Below, one piece after another: positions 52,355-61,145 of a DNA stretch of 64,000 nucleotides. Origin of the DNA: Devosia limi DSM 17137 (GTDB taxonomy: Bacteria; Pseudomonadota; Alphaproteobacteria; Rhizobiales; Devosiaceae); assembly GCF_900128975.1 (NCBI RefSeq), contig NZ_FQVC01000006.1:186001-250000 (forward strand), read 5' to 3'. Position numbers and translations under genes: made by a program. Under the pieces are notes generated by a model. That model ran no database searches and was not told the DNA's origin. It saw only the letters and a list, made by a program, of their open reading frames with translations. The first letter of the stretch is position 1. Each line of letters opens with the position of its first letter.

Positions 52355-53329
52355 CTAACGGATTTTCGGTGACGCAGGCTGCAATGGCGTTGCACGCGCA
52401 TTTACCTTGTCGATCATGTCAACTGTGGCACCAATGGTGGCCGCGTGCTTCCAGCCAGAACTGCGCGGGGCGTAACTCCTGTTGGCCGTGCGCGTCGATC
52501 TGTGACCTGCAATCGCTGCGATTTCGGGGGCACTCTTACCGGCGGCTTTGAGATTGGCGATACCCTGATGGCGCGTTGTATAGAGCGCGCATGGCTCGAT
52601 GCCGAGGCGAATGCAAGCGCGGCGCAGTCGATGCCCGAGGCGATCGATCAACAGATCGAGTTGCTCCTGGCTGGCCGTGGCGAAATCAGCAATCAACTGT
52701 TCTATCGAGGCAGTCTCGTCCTCCGAAATGCCTGCGAGATCCAACTCCCGGAAGTCCCCAAGCCCACGCTGGTTGGTCGTCTTGCGACTCCGCACAGTCA
52801 ACAGGTCCCCCTCGATTGCGGCATCCGAATATTCTGACGGTCGCAGGACCAGCAGGATGCCATGGACCAGCAGGCGCACCAGCAGCCTGTCGTCCAGCTT
52901 TCCCCTCTGCCACAGGAAGGTGCATACCTTGCCCAGGTCGTCCTTTGTCACATTCTTGCGCTTCTTGGCCGAGGTGCGCGTCGGAGCGTCGGCCGGGCGC
53001 GGGCGGGGTCGGCAGGAAAGCGCCGCGCGATGGACCGCTTCCTGTTCGATACCGAGTTGGCCAAGATCGACCGCCGCGTCCACAGCCCATGTCAGGGCGG
53101 CGAAATATTTGCGAAGGCTGGCAGGCTTGTATTCGTCATGCAAGTCGCCGAGATAATTGATGGCTTCCAGCAGCGTCGCCTGACGCCCGAGGGCCTCGTC
53201 GGCCCGCCGCATCAGCATCGCCACCCGATCGGCATATTCGCTGACCGTACTCTCCTGCTGGGTCACCACAACGCCCAGCCCATCAACCCGATCCATGCCA
53301 ATTTCCCCGTTACTCGACGGACTTCTCAT
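52355..53329 (-). CDS. Tyrosine recombinase-like protein 2
   Basis: About 324 residues from the ATG at 53329 (another ATG at 53296). The frame reaches back to the recombinase 1 stop, but that stretch crosses a strong hairpin and the shared leader motif, so the shorter start is more likely. Active-site remnants: Arg in LRPSEY, TTRH with Tyr where the first His of HxxR is expected, GHRST and the nucleophile Tyr in RSYAP. It is probably functional or a degenerate partner of recombinase 1. Tandem recombinases of this type often act together. Confidence 0.75.
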   Translation of the reverse strand: MRSPSSNGEIGMDRVDGLGVVVTQQESTVSEYADRVAMLMRRADEALGRQATLLEAINYLGDLHDEYKPASLRKYFAALTWAVDAAVDLGQLGIEQEAVHRAALSCRPRPRPADAPTRTSAKKRKNVTKDDLGKVCTFLWQRGKLDDRLLVRLLVHGILLVLRPSEYSDAAIEGDLLTVRSRKTTNQRGLGDFRELDLAGISEDETASIEQLIADFATASQEQLDLLIDRLGHRLRRACIRLGIEPCALYTTRHQGIANLKAAGKSAPEIAAIAGHRSTRTANRSYAPRSSGWKHAATIGATVDMIDKVNARATPLQPASPKIR

Positions 53330-53354
53330 CCGCTCGCAACACTGGTCGGGAGCT

Positions 53355-53371
53355 TGGCAAGGAACAAATCG
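53355..53371 (-). promoter_or_regulatory. Shared leader motif upstream of recombinase 2
   Basis: On the minus strand CGATTTGTTCCTTGCCA, 25 bases before the predicted start at 53329, same orientation as the copies before recombinase 1 and parA. Confidence 0.6.
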
Positions 53372-53412
53372 GACGGCGGCGCTGTGAGGCGGCAACGCAC
53401 AATCCGCTGCAG

Positions 53413-53457
53413 GTAACACTTTTCCCGCGCCAAAGGCGTTTGCGGGAAAAGTGTTAC
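53413..53457 (-). terminator. 16-bp perfect hairpin after recombinase 1
   Basis: Arms GTAACACTTTTCCCGC (53413-53428) and its exact complement (53442-53457) with a 13-base loop, 27 bases after the recombinase 1 stop. It probably terminates or attenuates transcription before recombinase 2. Confidence 0.6.
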
Positions 53458-53484
53458 TTCGGCGCGAACCTGTGCATCGCCGCA

Positions 53485-54642
53485 TCAAGAAGCGGACTTG
53501 CCAGCCTCAATTGCCTTGGCTTGCACAACTCCGGGCAGTGGCAGGAGACGAGAGCCGCCACGCTTCATGGCGCGCAAACGCGCAACGCTGTCATCGACCT
53601 TAGGATGGCGATAACGGAGCAAGCTTTTGACGTCGACATGGCCCGAAAAGTCCATCACCTGTTCGCTGGTCCAGCCAGCATCGAAGCAGCGCGAAATGGC
53701 TTCATGCCGGAAATCGTGCCAGCGCAGCGTGCCAACAGCGACGAGATCGAGGCGCCCCATGCTCCTGGCCCGCTTGGCGGCGCGTTTGCGGGCAAGTTCA
53801 AAGGCCTTTTTGAGCAAATTGCCCGTGACCTTGAAAATCTTGCCGCCCAGCTCACGACCAGGAAGCGCGTCGATGATCCTAACGGCCTTTTCCGTGAGCA
53901 GGAGGTAGCGGCCCCTCCCGTTCTTGGCATCGGCCAACCATACGGTTCCCTTGTTTCGCTCGTAGCCCTCCCATTCGATGCGCAGCATCTCGCTACGGCG
54001 GCACCCGGTTTCCAAGGCAAACTCGGCGGCAAGCGCGACGATGGGATTTTCCGCCATCACCAGTTCTGCAAACAGCAGAGCCTCTTCATCCTCCAGAATC
54101 CGGCGGATGCGCTCATCGATCGAACTGGGCGCTTTGATGCGTTCGAGAGGCGAGTGCCTCAATTCATATTTCCAGGCCGCAGCGGCGAAAATAGGCTTGA
54201 GCAGCCGAATGTCGCGGCCAACCGAGTTCGGCTTGACCTCCTCGAGACGATCGGCAATCCAGTCCTCAAACATGTCCTGTGTGGCATCCGACAATGCGGT
54301 CGAGCACAGGAGGGGATTCCTGCGGCGGAAGGCGCCCAGCCTATAGAGCTCGGACTGCGCGCCCTTGACCTTGCGTTTGCCGGTCTTGAGCGCAGCAATG
54401 GCGTCATCGATCACATCGCCAACAGAGGTGCGACGACTGATCAGACGATCAACTTTGTGCCCGAGGTTCTGGTCGCTGAGGACCGTCCTGACGAACTGGC
54501 GCGCGTCTTCGAGGTCATCGAAGGACGCGTTGTGCTGGGGAAAGCCCTTCTTGCGTATTTTGACCTGATAGGATGTCAGGCGTCCATCAGCGGAAATCCG
54601 CTCATAGATATAGTGTTCGCCTTCAAGTTTGACGGTCGGCAT
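53485..54642 (-). CDS. Phage/island-type tyrosine recombinase (integrase) 1
   Basis: 385 residues. N-terminal arm- and core-binding parts are followed by a complete catalytic domain: Arg in ALETGCRRSEML, His-x-x-Arg in RWHDFRHEAISR, GHVDVKS and Tyr in LLRYRHPK. Its gene starts 140 bases from the 3' end of tRNA-Arg(CCG), with two TGTCCCAAA repeats (probable arm sites) and the shared leader motif in between. This is the usual layout of an integrase that uses the tRNA as attB. Confidence 0.93.
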   Translation of the reverse strand: MPTVKLEGEHYIYERISADGRLTSYQVKIRKKGFPQHNASFDDLEDARQFVRTVLSDQNLGHKVDRLISRRTSVGDVIDDAIAALKTGKRKVKGAQSELYRLGAFRRRNPLLCSTALSDATQDMFEDWIADRLEEVKPNSVGRDIRLLKPIFAAAAWKYELRHSPLERIKAPSSIDERIRRILEDEEALLFAELVMAENPIVALAAEFALETGCRRSEMLRIEWEGYERNKGTVWLADAKNGRGRYLLLTEKAVRIIDALPGRELGGKIFKVTGNLLKKAFELARKRAAKRARSMGRLDLVAVGTLRWHDFRHEAISRCFDAGWTSEQVMDFSGHVDVKSLLRYRHPKVDDSVARLRAMKRGGSRLLPLPGVVQAKAIEAGKSAS

Positions 54643-54685
54643 GGAGCATTTTCTTTCGCGTTATGGCGAAAGGCTCGTGCAAACT

Positions 54686-54703
54686 CTGGCAAGGAACAAA
54701 TCG
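54686..54703 (-). promoter_or_regulatory. Shared leader motif upstream of recombinase 1
   Basis: Minus-strand CGATTTGTTCCTTGCCAG, 43 bases before the integrase ATG, identical over 18 bases to the parA copy. Confidence 0.6.
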
Positions 54704-54726
54704 ATTCGGGATAATTTTCTGGGGCG

Positions 54727-54749
54727 TTGTCCCAAAACCTGTCCCAAAC
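54727..54749. repeat. Pair of TGTCCCAAA repeats, probable integrase arm sites
   Basis: TTGTCCCAAAA (54727-54737) and TGTCCCAAAC (54740-54749) lie between the integrase start and the tRNA. The same pair occurs at 17338-17360. Confidence 0.6.
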
Positions 54750-54783
54750 TTAATGTGTTACATCAAGAACTTAGGGTAAGGTT

Positions 54784-54860
<77 letters not shown>

Positions 54861-55282
54861 ATCCGGTGCGCGGAGCAGAACTCCGGCTGAATGGGCGCAA
54901 CCTAACCAAAGCCGGGCGGGCGCGCAACGGGGTTCGCGGGAATTGTTGGCCGATGTGGCAACAACAGACGCCCGGGGATCGCGGCGGGGCAATCGGCGCC
55001 CATGGGCGGCCGGCCCTCCGGCAGGAAGCCGCGACAGGCGGATGCCCTGCTTTCCCACACGCAATCGCCAAATGCGGCCGTTTGCCTCGCTGATCGACAA
55101 TCGCCCAATCTGGCCGTGACCAAGCCGCCAACAGCCCTTAAGAGAGCCGCATGCGGGCGCGAACGGGGCCTTGGCATCGGGCCAGCCCTGGATTTGCCAT
55201 CAAGCTGCCCCGTTTCGGGCTTATCGCGCCATAAGGACATGAACAGGCCGCGCTTGGCGCGCCGCTGGCAAATGGGCAGAAC
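54861..55282. other. Intergenic region, tRNA promoter side
   Basis: About 420 bases between the tRNA 5' end and the lytic transglycosylase gene. It should contain both outward promoters. No gene or structured element recognised. Confidence 0.5.
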
Positions 55283-55831
55283 ATGAGCAAGACAGCGGCA
55301 CTGGCAGGCCTCGCGGCAATCCTGACACTCAGCGTGTCCGGCTGCGCCATCAGCGGCATCAAGCCGGCGCCCGGTCCTGCGACTGCGGCCATTGCCGCGA
55401 TGGCGCCCACCCAGCCCGGCCATGTGCCCGATGCGGCTGCGGTGCCGATGTTTTCCGATGCGGCGCTGGGCTATGTCGGCTCGCCCGGCCTTGATGGGCT
55501 GATTGCCCATTACGCCACCCAATATGCGGTGCCCGAGCACCTGGTGCGCCGGGTGATCGTGCGGGAAAGCAATTACAATTCGGCGGCGCGCAATGGGCCT
55601 TATTGGGGGCTGATGCAGATCAGTCATGCCACCGCCAAGGGCATGGGGTTCAAGGGCGCTGCCGGCGGCCTGCTCGATCCGGAAACCAATCTGCGCTACG
55701 CGGTCAAATACCTGGCCGGTGCCTATGTCACCGCCGGGGGTAACGAAGACCAGGCGGTGCGCTTCTACGCCAGCGGCTATTACTACGACGCCAAGCGCCT
55801 GGGCCTGCTTGAAAAGAGCGGGCTGCGCTGA
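55283..55831 (+). CDS. Lytic transglycosylase lipoprotein (SLT domain)
   Basis: 182 residues. Signal peptide with lipobox LSVSGC (Cys near residue 21), a Pro/Ala-rich linker, then a short SLT/goose-lysozyme-like domain. The catalytic Glu is in VIVRESNYNS and the GLMQIS motif follows. It ends with AVKYLAGAYVTAGGNEDQAV as in family 1 MltE/Slt-type enzymes. It would cleave peptidoglycan glycan strands from the outer membrane side. Alternative start not needed. Confidence 0.9.
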   Translation: MSKTAALAGLAAILTLSVSGCAISGIKPAPGPATAAIAAMAPTQPGHVPDAAAVPMFSDAALGYVGSPGLDGLIAHYATQYAVPEHLVRRVIVRESNYNSAARNGPYWGLMQISHATAKGMGFKGAAGGLLDPETNLRYAVKYLAGAYVTAGGNEDQAVRFYASGYYYDAKRLGLLEKSGLR

Positions 55832-55884
55832 TCGGGCGTAAGGCGCTGAGGGCGCCGCTCGAGACAGCTGCCAGTTCAGCGCCA

Positions 55885-55936
55885 GGTCATCTAGTGCCGG
55901 GTCATCTAGTGCCGGGTCATCCAGTGCCGGGCCATC
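55885..55936. repeat. 15-bp tandem repeat between converging genes
   Basis: GGTCATCTAGTGCCG at 55885-55899 and 55900-55914, a one-base variant at 55915-55929, and a partial fourth unit that reaches the stop of the receiver gene. Confidence 0.8.
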
Positions 55937-56333
55937 ATCGCTCCGACAGCAAAGGCTCCAATTGGGCCTTGAGCTGGTGCTGGTCATAGGGCTTGTTCAG
56001 CCGCGGCAAGGCGCATTGCACGCCATCGGGCAGGTCGGCATAGCCCGTCGCCAGCAGGACCGGCAGGCCGGGAATAAGCGCCTGCGCCGCATGGGCAAGT
56101 TCCACCCCGGTCATGCCGGGCATTGCATAATCGGTGAGCAGCAGGTCGATACGCGCGCCGCTCTGCAGCAGCGTCAGGGCCTGCGCGCCCGAATAGGCCT
56201 CGAGCGCTGCGTGCCCCAGGTCCTGCACCATGTCGGTGGTGTTCATATTGATCAGCACGTCGTCATCGACCACAAGTATGGTCCATGGCGGTGCTGGCGT
56301 CACGCTCGTCACGTCGTCTCTCCTTGTTGTCAC
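55935..56333 (-). CDS. Single-domain response regulator (CheY-like receiver)
   Basis: 132 residues: ILVVDDDVLINMNTTDMV with the acidic pocket, phosphoacceptor Asp in LLLTDYAMPG, LLATGYAD with the Thr, and the Lys in LNKPYD. There is no output domain. The wording is typical of receivers associated with hybrid histidine kinases in Hyphomicrobiales. It is divergent from polA across about 210 bases. Confidence 0.9.
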   Translation of the reverse strand: MTTRRDDVTSVTPAPPWTILVVDDDVLINMNTTDMVQDLGHAALEAYSGAQALTLLQSGARIDLLLTDYAMPGMTGVELAHAAQALIPGLPVLLATGYADLPDGVQCALPRLNKPYDQHQLKAQLEPLLSER

Positions 56334-56543
56334 GCCCTGTTGTCACGCAGAGATCGCCCCGCGGCGCCAGCCAGGCTCTGGCACGGCCGGCGCCCTTGGT
56401 CACTGCGCTGGCGCGCCCTTATGTGCAACCAATGCGTAAAAACTGCCTTGGTTGCCCGCAGACGCCACAGAAACGCCCGCTGGCCCTTTTGGCAGCTGCC
56501 AATGTGCCCTAAAGTCCTCGCTCGCCTTATTGGGAATCGCTTC

Positions 56544-59453
56544 ATGCATCTGCTGCTCGTCGACGGCTCGGGTTATATCTTCCGCGCCTTTCACGCCCTT
56601 CCTCAGCTCAATCGCAAGTCCGATGGCCTGCCCGTCGGCTGTGTCCAGGGCTTCTGCAACATGCTGTTCAAGCTGACCGAGGACCTCAAGGGCGAGGATC
56701 AGCCGACCCATATGGCCGTCATTTTCGATGCCAAGGGCAAGACCTTCCGCGACGATTTCTACCCCGAATACAAGGCCCACCGCCCGCCGGCGCCCGAAGA
56801 GCTGGTGACGCAATTCCCGCTGACCCGCGCCGCGACGCGGGCCTTTTCCATTCCCTCCATCGAAATGGAAGGCTGGGAGGCCGATGACATCATCGCCACC
56901 TATGCCTGCAATGCCCGCCAGGCCGGTTACAAGGTCACCATCGTCTCCTCCGACAAGGACCTGATGCAGCTGGTGGAGCCGGATGGCTCGATCCGCCTGC
57001 TCGATACCATTCCGCGCCCCGGCCAGCCACCACTGCGCTGGATCGGCATGGACGAGGTGTTCACCAAGTTCGGCGTTACCCCCGACAAGGTCATCGACGT
57101 GCAGGCGCTGTGCGGCGACAGCGTCGACAATGTGCCCGGCGTGCCCGGCATTGGTGTCAAGACTGCGGCCGAGCTGATCAACCAATATGGCGATGTCGAA
57201 AACCTTTTGGCCCATGCCCACGAGATCAAGCAGCCGGCGCGTCGGCAGAAGCTGATCGACAATGCCGAGATGGCGCGGATTTCCAAACGCCTCGTCACCC
57301 TGTCGCAGGACGTGCCGGTCGAGCTGCCGCTCGATGCGCTGGCGCGTGTGCCGATGGCGCCCGAAGCGCTGTTCCCTTTCCTCAAGGCGATGGAATTCGC
57401 CACCATCACCAAGCGCCTTGCCGGGCTGCTCGGTGCCGATCCCACTCTCTACGAGGCCGATCCGGAGCTGGCTGCCAGCGGCCGCGATCCGCGCAAGTCG
57501 GCCGATCTCTCGGTGGCCCGCGCCAAGCTGGCATCGCCGCAGGTGCCCGGCACCGGCCCGGCCCTGCACGCCCAGGAAGTGCACGCCAAGATCCGCGCCA
57601 TCCCGGTCAATTACGACGATTACGAGATCGTCACCACGCCCGAGCAGCTCGATGTCTGGCTCAAGCGCATCATCGACAAGGGCCATGTCGCCATCGATAC
57701 CGAAACCACCGGGCTCGATGCGCAGGCGGCCGATCTCGTCGGCATCTGCCTTGCCACCGAGCCCGGGAATGGCTGCTATATTCCGGTGGGCCATTCGCGC
57801 GGTGCCGCCAGCCTTCTGGAGGAAGGCGGGCTGGTCGAAGGCCAGCTGCCGATCCGGCTGGTGATCGATGCGCTCAAGCCGCTGCTCGAAGACAAGTCGA
57901 TCCTCAAGATCGGCCAGAACACCAAATATGAAATCTCGATCCTGGCCCGCTATGGCATCACCATGGCGCCGATCGATGACACCATGCTGCTCTCCTATGC
58001 GCTCGATGGCGTGCAGTATAACGGGCTCAACGTGCTGGCCGATAACTGGCTGGGCCATACCTGCATTGCCTTCTCCGATCTCGCCGGTACCGGCAAGCAC
58101 CAGAAGACCTTCGACCAGCTCGAAATCGCCCCCGCCGCACGCTATGCCGCCGAGGATGCCGATATTACCCTGCGCCTCTGGCATGTGCTGAAGCCGCGCC
58201 TCGCCGCCGAAAATGCCACGACGCTCTATGAAACCCTCGAGCGCCCCCTCGCCCCGGTGCTGTCGCGCATGGAGCAGCGCGGCATTTCGGTCGATCGGCA
58301 GATCCTGTCGCGGCTCTCCGGCGAATTCTCGCAGCGCGCCGCCGCCTTCGAGGCCGAGGCCCATGAGCTGGCCGGGCAGAGCTTCAATCTGGGTTCGCCC
58401 AAGCAGCTGGGCGAAATCCTCTTCGACAAGATGGGGCTGGAGGGCGGCACCAAGACCAAGACCGGCGCCTGGGCCACCGGCGCCGACGTGCTGGAAGACC
58501 TGGCGCTCAAGGGCGTGCCGCTGGCACGCACCATTGTCGACTGGCGCCAGCTGACCAAGCTCAAGGGCACCTATACCGATGCCCTGCCCGCCTATATCAA
58601 TGCCCGCACCGGGCGCGTCCACACCTCCTATAGCCAGGCTTCGGTGCTGACCGGGCGCCTGTCGTCCAATGATCCCAACCTGCAGAACATTCCGGTGCGC
58701 ACCGAGGACGGCCGCAAGATCCGCTCGGCCTTCGTCGCCGCCCCCGGCAAGATCCTGATTTCGGCCGATTACAGCCAAATCGAATTGCGGGTGCTGGCCC
58801 ATATCGCCGATATCCAGGCGCTCAAGGATGCGTTCGAGGAAGGCCTCGACATTCACGCCATGACCGCGTCGGAAATGTTCAACGTGCCGGTCGAAGGCAT
58901 GCCCTCCGATGTCCGCCGCCGCGCCAAGGCGATCAATTTCGGCATCATCTACGGCATCTCCGCCTTTGGCCTGGCCAATCAGCTGGGCATCGGCCGCGGC
59001 GAGGCCGGCGATTACATCAAGACCTATTTCGAGCGCTTCCCCGGCATCAAGGACTATATGGACGAGCAGCGCCGCCGGGTGAAAATCGACGGCCACGTCA
59101 CCACCATTTTCGGCCGCAAGGTGCAGTTCCCCAATGCCAATTCGGCCAATCCGGCCGAACGCAGCTTTGTCGAACGCGCCTCGATCAATGCCCCCATCCA
59201 GGGAAGCGCCGCCGACATCATCCGCCGCGCCATGATCCGCATGGAACCCGCGCTCAAGCAGGCCAACATCGACGCCGACATGCTGCTGCAGGTCCATGAC
59301 GAACTGATCTTCGAAGTGCCCCTGGGCACCGAAACTGCGGCCATGGCCGCGATCAAGACCGTGATGGAAGGCGCCGCCGAACCGGCCGTGCGCCTGTCCG
59401 TCCCGATCCAGGTGGACGCGCATGCGGCCCACAATTGGGACGAGGCGCATTAG
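56544..59453 (+). CDS. polA: DNA polymerase I
   Basis: 969 residues from the ATG at 56544 (the open frame extends far upstream without homology). Three domains are seen: 5'-3' exonuclease (LLLVDGSGYIFRAFHA, EGWEADDIIATYA, GDSVDNVPGVPGIG), an intact 3'-5' proofreading domain (DTETTGLDAQA), and polymerase motifs A (SADYSQIELRVLAHI), B (RRRAKAINFGIIYGIS) and C (LLQVHDELIFEVP). It fills gaps in repair and Okazaki fragment maturation. It is followed by the REP-like array. Confidence 0.97.
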   Translation: MHLLLVDGSGYIFRAFHALPQLNRKSDGLPVGCVQGFCNMLFKLTEDLKGEDQPTHMAVIFDAKGKTFRDDFYPEYKAHRPPAPEELVTQFPLTRAATRAFSIPSIEMEGWEADDIIATYACNARQAGYKVTIVSSDKDLMQLVEPDGSIRLLDTIPRPGQPPLRWIGMDEVFTKFGVTPDKVIDVQALCGDSVDNVPGVPGIGVKTAAELINQYGDVENLLAHAHEIKQPARRQKLIDNAEMARISKRLVTLSQDVPVELPLDALARVPMAPEALFPFLKAMEFATITKRLAGLLGADPTLYEADPELAASGRDPRKSADLSVARAKLASPQVPGTGPALHAQEVHAKIRAIPVNYDDYEIVTTPEQLDVWLKRIIDKGHVAIDTETTGLDAQAADLVGICLATEPGNGCYIPVGHSRGAASLLEEGGLVEGQLPIRLVIDALKPLLEDKSILKIGQNTKYEISILARYGITMAPIDDTMLLSYALDGVQYNGLNVLADNWLGHTCIAFSDLAGTGKHQKTFDQLEIAPAARYAAEDADITLRLWHVLKPRLAAENATTLYETLERPLAPVLSRMEQRGISVDRQILSRLSGEFSQRAAAFEAEAHELAGQSFNLGSPKQLGEILFDKMGLEGGTKTKTGAWATGADVLEDLALKGVPLARTIVDWRQLTKLKGTYTDALPAYINARTGRVHTSYSQASVLTGRLSSNDPNLQNIPVRTEDGRKIRSAFVAAPGKILISADYSQIELRVLAHIADIQALKDAFEEGLDIHAMTASEMFNVPVEGMPSDVRRRAKAINFGIIYGISAFGLANQLGIGRGEAGDYIKTYFERFPGIKDYMDEQRRRVKIDGHVTTIFGRKVQFPNANSANPAERSFVERASINAPIQGSAADIIRRAMIRMEPALKQANIDADMLLQVHDELIFEVPLGTETAAMAAIKTVMEGAAEPAVRLSVPIQVDAHAAHNWDEAH

Positions 59454-59501
59454 GCAGGGCTCGAACGCCGCAGCGTGCGAATACCCACCGGGTCATCAAC
59501 T

Positions 59502-59613
59502 CCCACCGGGTCATTCCGGCGCAGGCCGGAATCCATGCTGAGGCCCTGCCCATGCATCCAGTTCCGGGAGAGGCCACAGCATGGATCCCGGCCTCCGCCG
59601 GGAGGCATCGGGG
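59502..59613. repeat. REP-like palindromic element, copy 1
   Basis: The unit starts CCCACCGGGTCATTCCGGC and ends with GATCCCGGCCTCCGCCGGGA, the two halves forming a long stem (TTCCGGC..GCCGGAATCCATG against CATGGATCCCGGC). This class is abundant in intergenic DNA of Hyphomicrobiales. Confidence 0.85.
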
Positions 59614-59626
59614 ATGGGAGTTCCGC

Positions 59627-59926
59627 TTAGACCTGCATCACCTCAGCCGACAAATCCCGCCAGTCGGGATTCATCTCGGTGATCAGCCGGATTTTCCATT
59701 CGCGCTGCCATTCCTTGATGCGTTTCTCGCGCTGGATGGCGGCCAGAGGATCCGCGTGGACCTCGTACCAGACCAGTCGTTCGACCTTGTGGCGGGCGGT
59801 GAAGCTCTGGGGAAAGGCATGGGTCTTGTGCTGCCAGATGCGCCCAGCGGGATTGCCGGTGACGCCGGTATAGAGCGTCCCGTTCTTCATGCTCGCCATC
59901 ATGTAGACGATGAAGATCCTCCCCAT
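59627..59926 (-). CDS. Small GIY-YIG domain protein (UPF0213/YhbQ-like)
   Basis: About 99 residues from the ATG at 59926. The frame continues upstream into repeat copy 2, which is unlikely to be coding. The motif runs IVYMMAS...NGTLYTGVTGN, then KVERLVWYE and REKRIKEWQREWKIRLI, the standard small GIY-YIG endonuclease-like family. The gene lies exactly between repeat copies 1 and 2. Function is unknown for most members. Confidence 0.85.
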   Translation of the reverse strand: MGRIFIVYMMASMKNGTLYTGVTGNPAGRIWQHKTHAFPQSFTARHKVERLVWYEVHADPLAAIQREKRIKEWQREWKIRLITEMNPDWRDLSAEVMQV

Positions 59927-59980
59927 GGCACAGTTGAACCACGCCACCACCGCCCCATCAACTCCCACCGGGTCATCACC

Positions 59981-60094
59981 CCCCACCGGGTCATTCCGGC
60001 GGAGGCCGGAATCCATGCTGAGGCCCTGCCCATGCATCCAGTTCCGGGAGAAGCCACGGCATGGATCCCGGCCTCCGCCGGGATGACATCGGGG
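59981..60094. repeat. REP-like palindromic element, copy 2
   Basis: Nearly identical to copy 1 (same orientation), beginning CCCCACCGGGTCATTCCGGC and closing with the GATGACATCGGGG end. Confidence 0.85.
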
Positions 60095-60196
60095 ATGGGG
60101 AGGCAGCGACAGTACCAGACGCCTAAGTGCCGGCTTCGCCGTTCCAAAACATCCGCGGCGTGCGCTGCGCCATCAACACCCACCGAGTCATCAATA

Positions 60197-60310
60197 CCCA
60201 CCGGGTCATTCCGGCGCAGGCCGGAATCCATGCTGAGGCTCAGCCCATGCATCCAGCATCGGGGAGACAACACAGCATGGATCCCGGCCTCCGCCGGGAT
60301 GACATCGGGG
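60197..60310. repeat. REP-like palindromic element, copy 3
   Basis: Same unit, with a changed central loop (CATCGGGGAGACAACAC instead of the GTTCCGGGAGAGGCCAC form). Confidence 0.85.
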
Positions 60311-60417
60311 GTGGGCAGCACGCAGCAGCGACAGTACCAGACGCCTGAGTGCCGGCTTCGCCGTTCCAAGACATCCGCGGCTTGCACTGCGCTATCAACC
60401 CCACCGGTTCATCAACC

Positions 60418-60535
60418 CCCACCGGGTCATTCCGGCGAAGGCCGGAATCCATGCTGAGGCTCAGCCCATGCATCCAGTTCCGGGAGAGGCCACGGCATGG
60501 ATCCCGGCCTCCGCCGGGATGACATCGGGGATGGG
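60418..60535. repeat. REP-like palindromic element, copy 4
   Basis: Same unit, with the loop of copies 1 and 2. Copies 3 and 4 are each embedded in a larger tandem duplication of about 220 bases that also repeats the spacer GACAGTACCAGACGCCT at 60110 and 60331. Confidence 0.85.
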
Positions 60536-60713
60536 ATGATCATAATGCCGCGATGATCCAGTTTATCCCCGCCCGCCCCACATGACCGAAGAAATCCCCC
60601 TCACCGGCGGCGGCCGCAATGCGGTCAGCCGCTCGCGGCCCGGGCGCGAAAACTCCGCCTGATCGTTTAGGGCAGGCCCCTGCCGCTCCCGCCATCGCCG
60701 GTGAACGCCGCGC
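60536..60713. other. Spacer between repeat array and tsaE
   Basis: A 27-codon frame at 60582-60662 begins MTEEIPLTGGGRNAVSR, reminiscent of the N-terminus of aminoglycoside-phosphotransferase-family proteins, but stops at once. Nothing else recognised. Confidence 0.35.
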
Positions 60714-61145
60714 TCAGCGCCGGGTGATGGCGACCAGCCGGCCTTCGCCTCCGGGCGGAATGGCGAGCGCTACGATCAGCGTCGCCGCTGCCGCCAGTTC
60801 GGGGGCGCGCTCGGCCCATTCGACCAGCACGATAGAATCGGGATTGTCGAGCAGGCCCAGTTCATCGACCTCGCGCGGATCGCCCAGCCGGTACAGATCG
60901 GCATGCAGGATCTGCCCGATCGCGGCGTCATAGGGCTGTACCAGCGCGAAGGTTGGCGAGGGCACGTCGAGGCGGGGATCGCCGGTCAGCGCCCGGATGA
61001 TGGCGCGGGCCAGGGCGGTCTTGCCGGCGCCCAGATCGCCTTCGAGCAGCACCAGGTCACCGGGCTTGAGGCTGGCGGCCAGTTCGCCCCCCAGCGCGTC
61101 GGTGGCGGCCGGGTCGGGCAGCAGGACGGGGGGTGGCGTGGTCAT
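60714..61145 (-). CDS. tsaE: tRNA threonylcarbamoyladenosine biosynthesis ATPase TsaE
   Basis: 143 residues with Walker A EGDLGAGKTALARAI, SPTFALVQ and HADLYRLGDPREVDELGL, all TsaE signatures. It works with TsaB/TsaD/TsaC to make t6A37 in ANN-decoding tRNAs. The ATG overlaps the kinase stop (TAATG), so it is co-transcribed with the divL-like gene, as in other Hyphomicrobiales. Confidence 0.95.
   Translation of the reverse strand: MTTPPPVLLPDPAATDALGGELAASLKPGDLVLLEGDLGAGKTALARAIIRALTGDPRLDVPSPTFALVQPYDAAIGQILHADLYRLGDPREVDELGLLDNPDSIVLVEWAERAPELAAAATLIVALAIPPGGEGRLVAITRR

Noticed and set aside
53440-54714. A 424-codon frame antisense to recombinase 1
   Set aside because: No family features. 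The sense frame has the full tyrosine-recombinase catalytic set.
56400-59450. A 1,016-codon open frame antisense to DNA polymerase I
   Set aside because: High-GC codon bias leaves the antisense frame open. Its translation is Gly/His/Asp-rich without domains, while the sense strand encodes complete polA.
60582-60662. 27-codon frame resembling the start of an aminoglycoside-phosphotransferase-family protein
   Set aside because: Only 16 or so residues look similar, it is on the strand opposite to tsaE, and it stops immediately. Too short to call a pseudogene.
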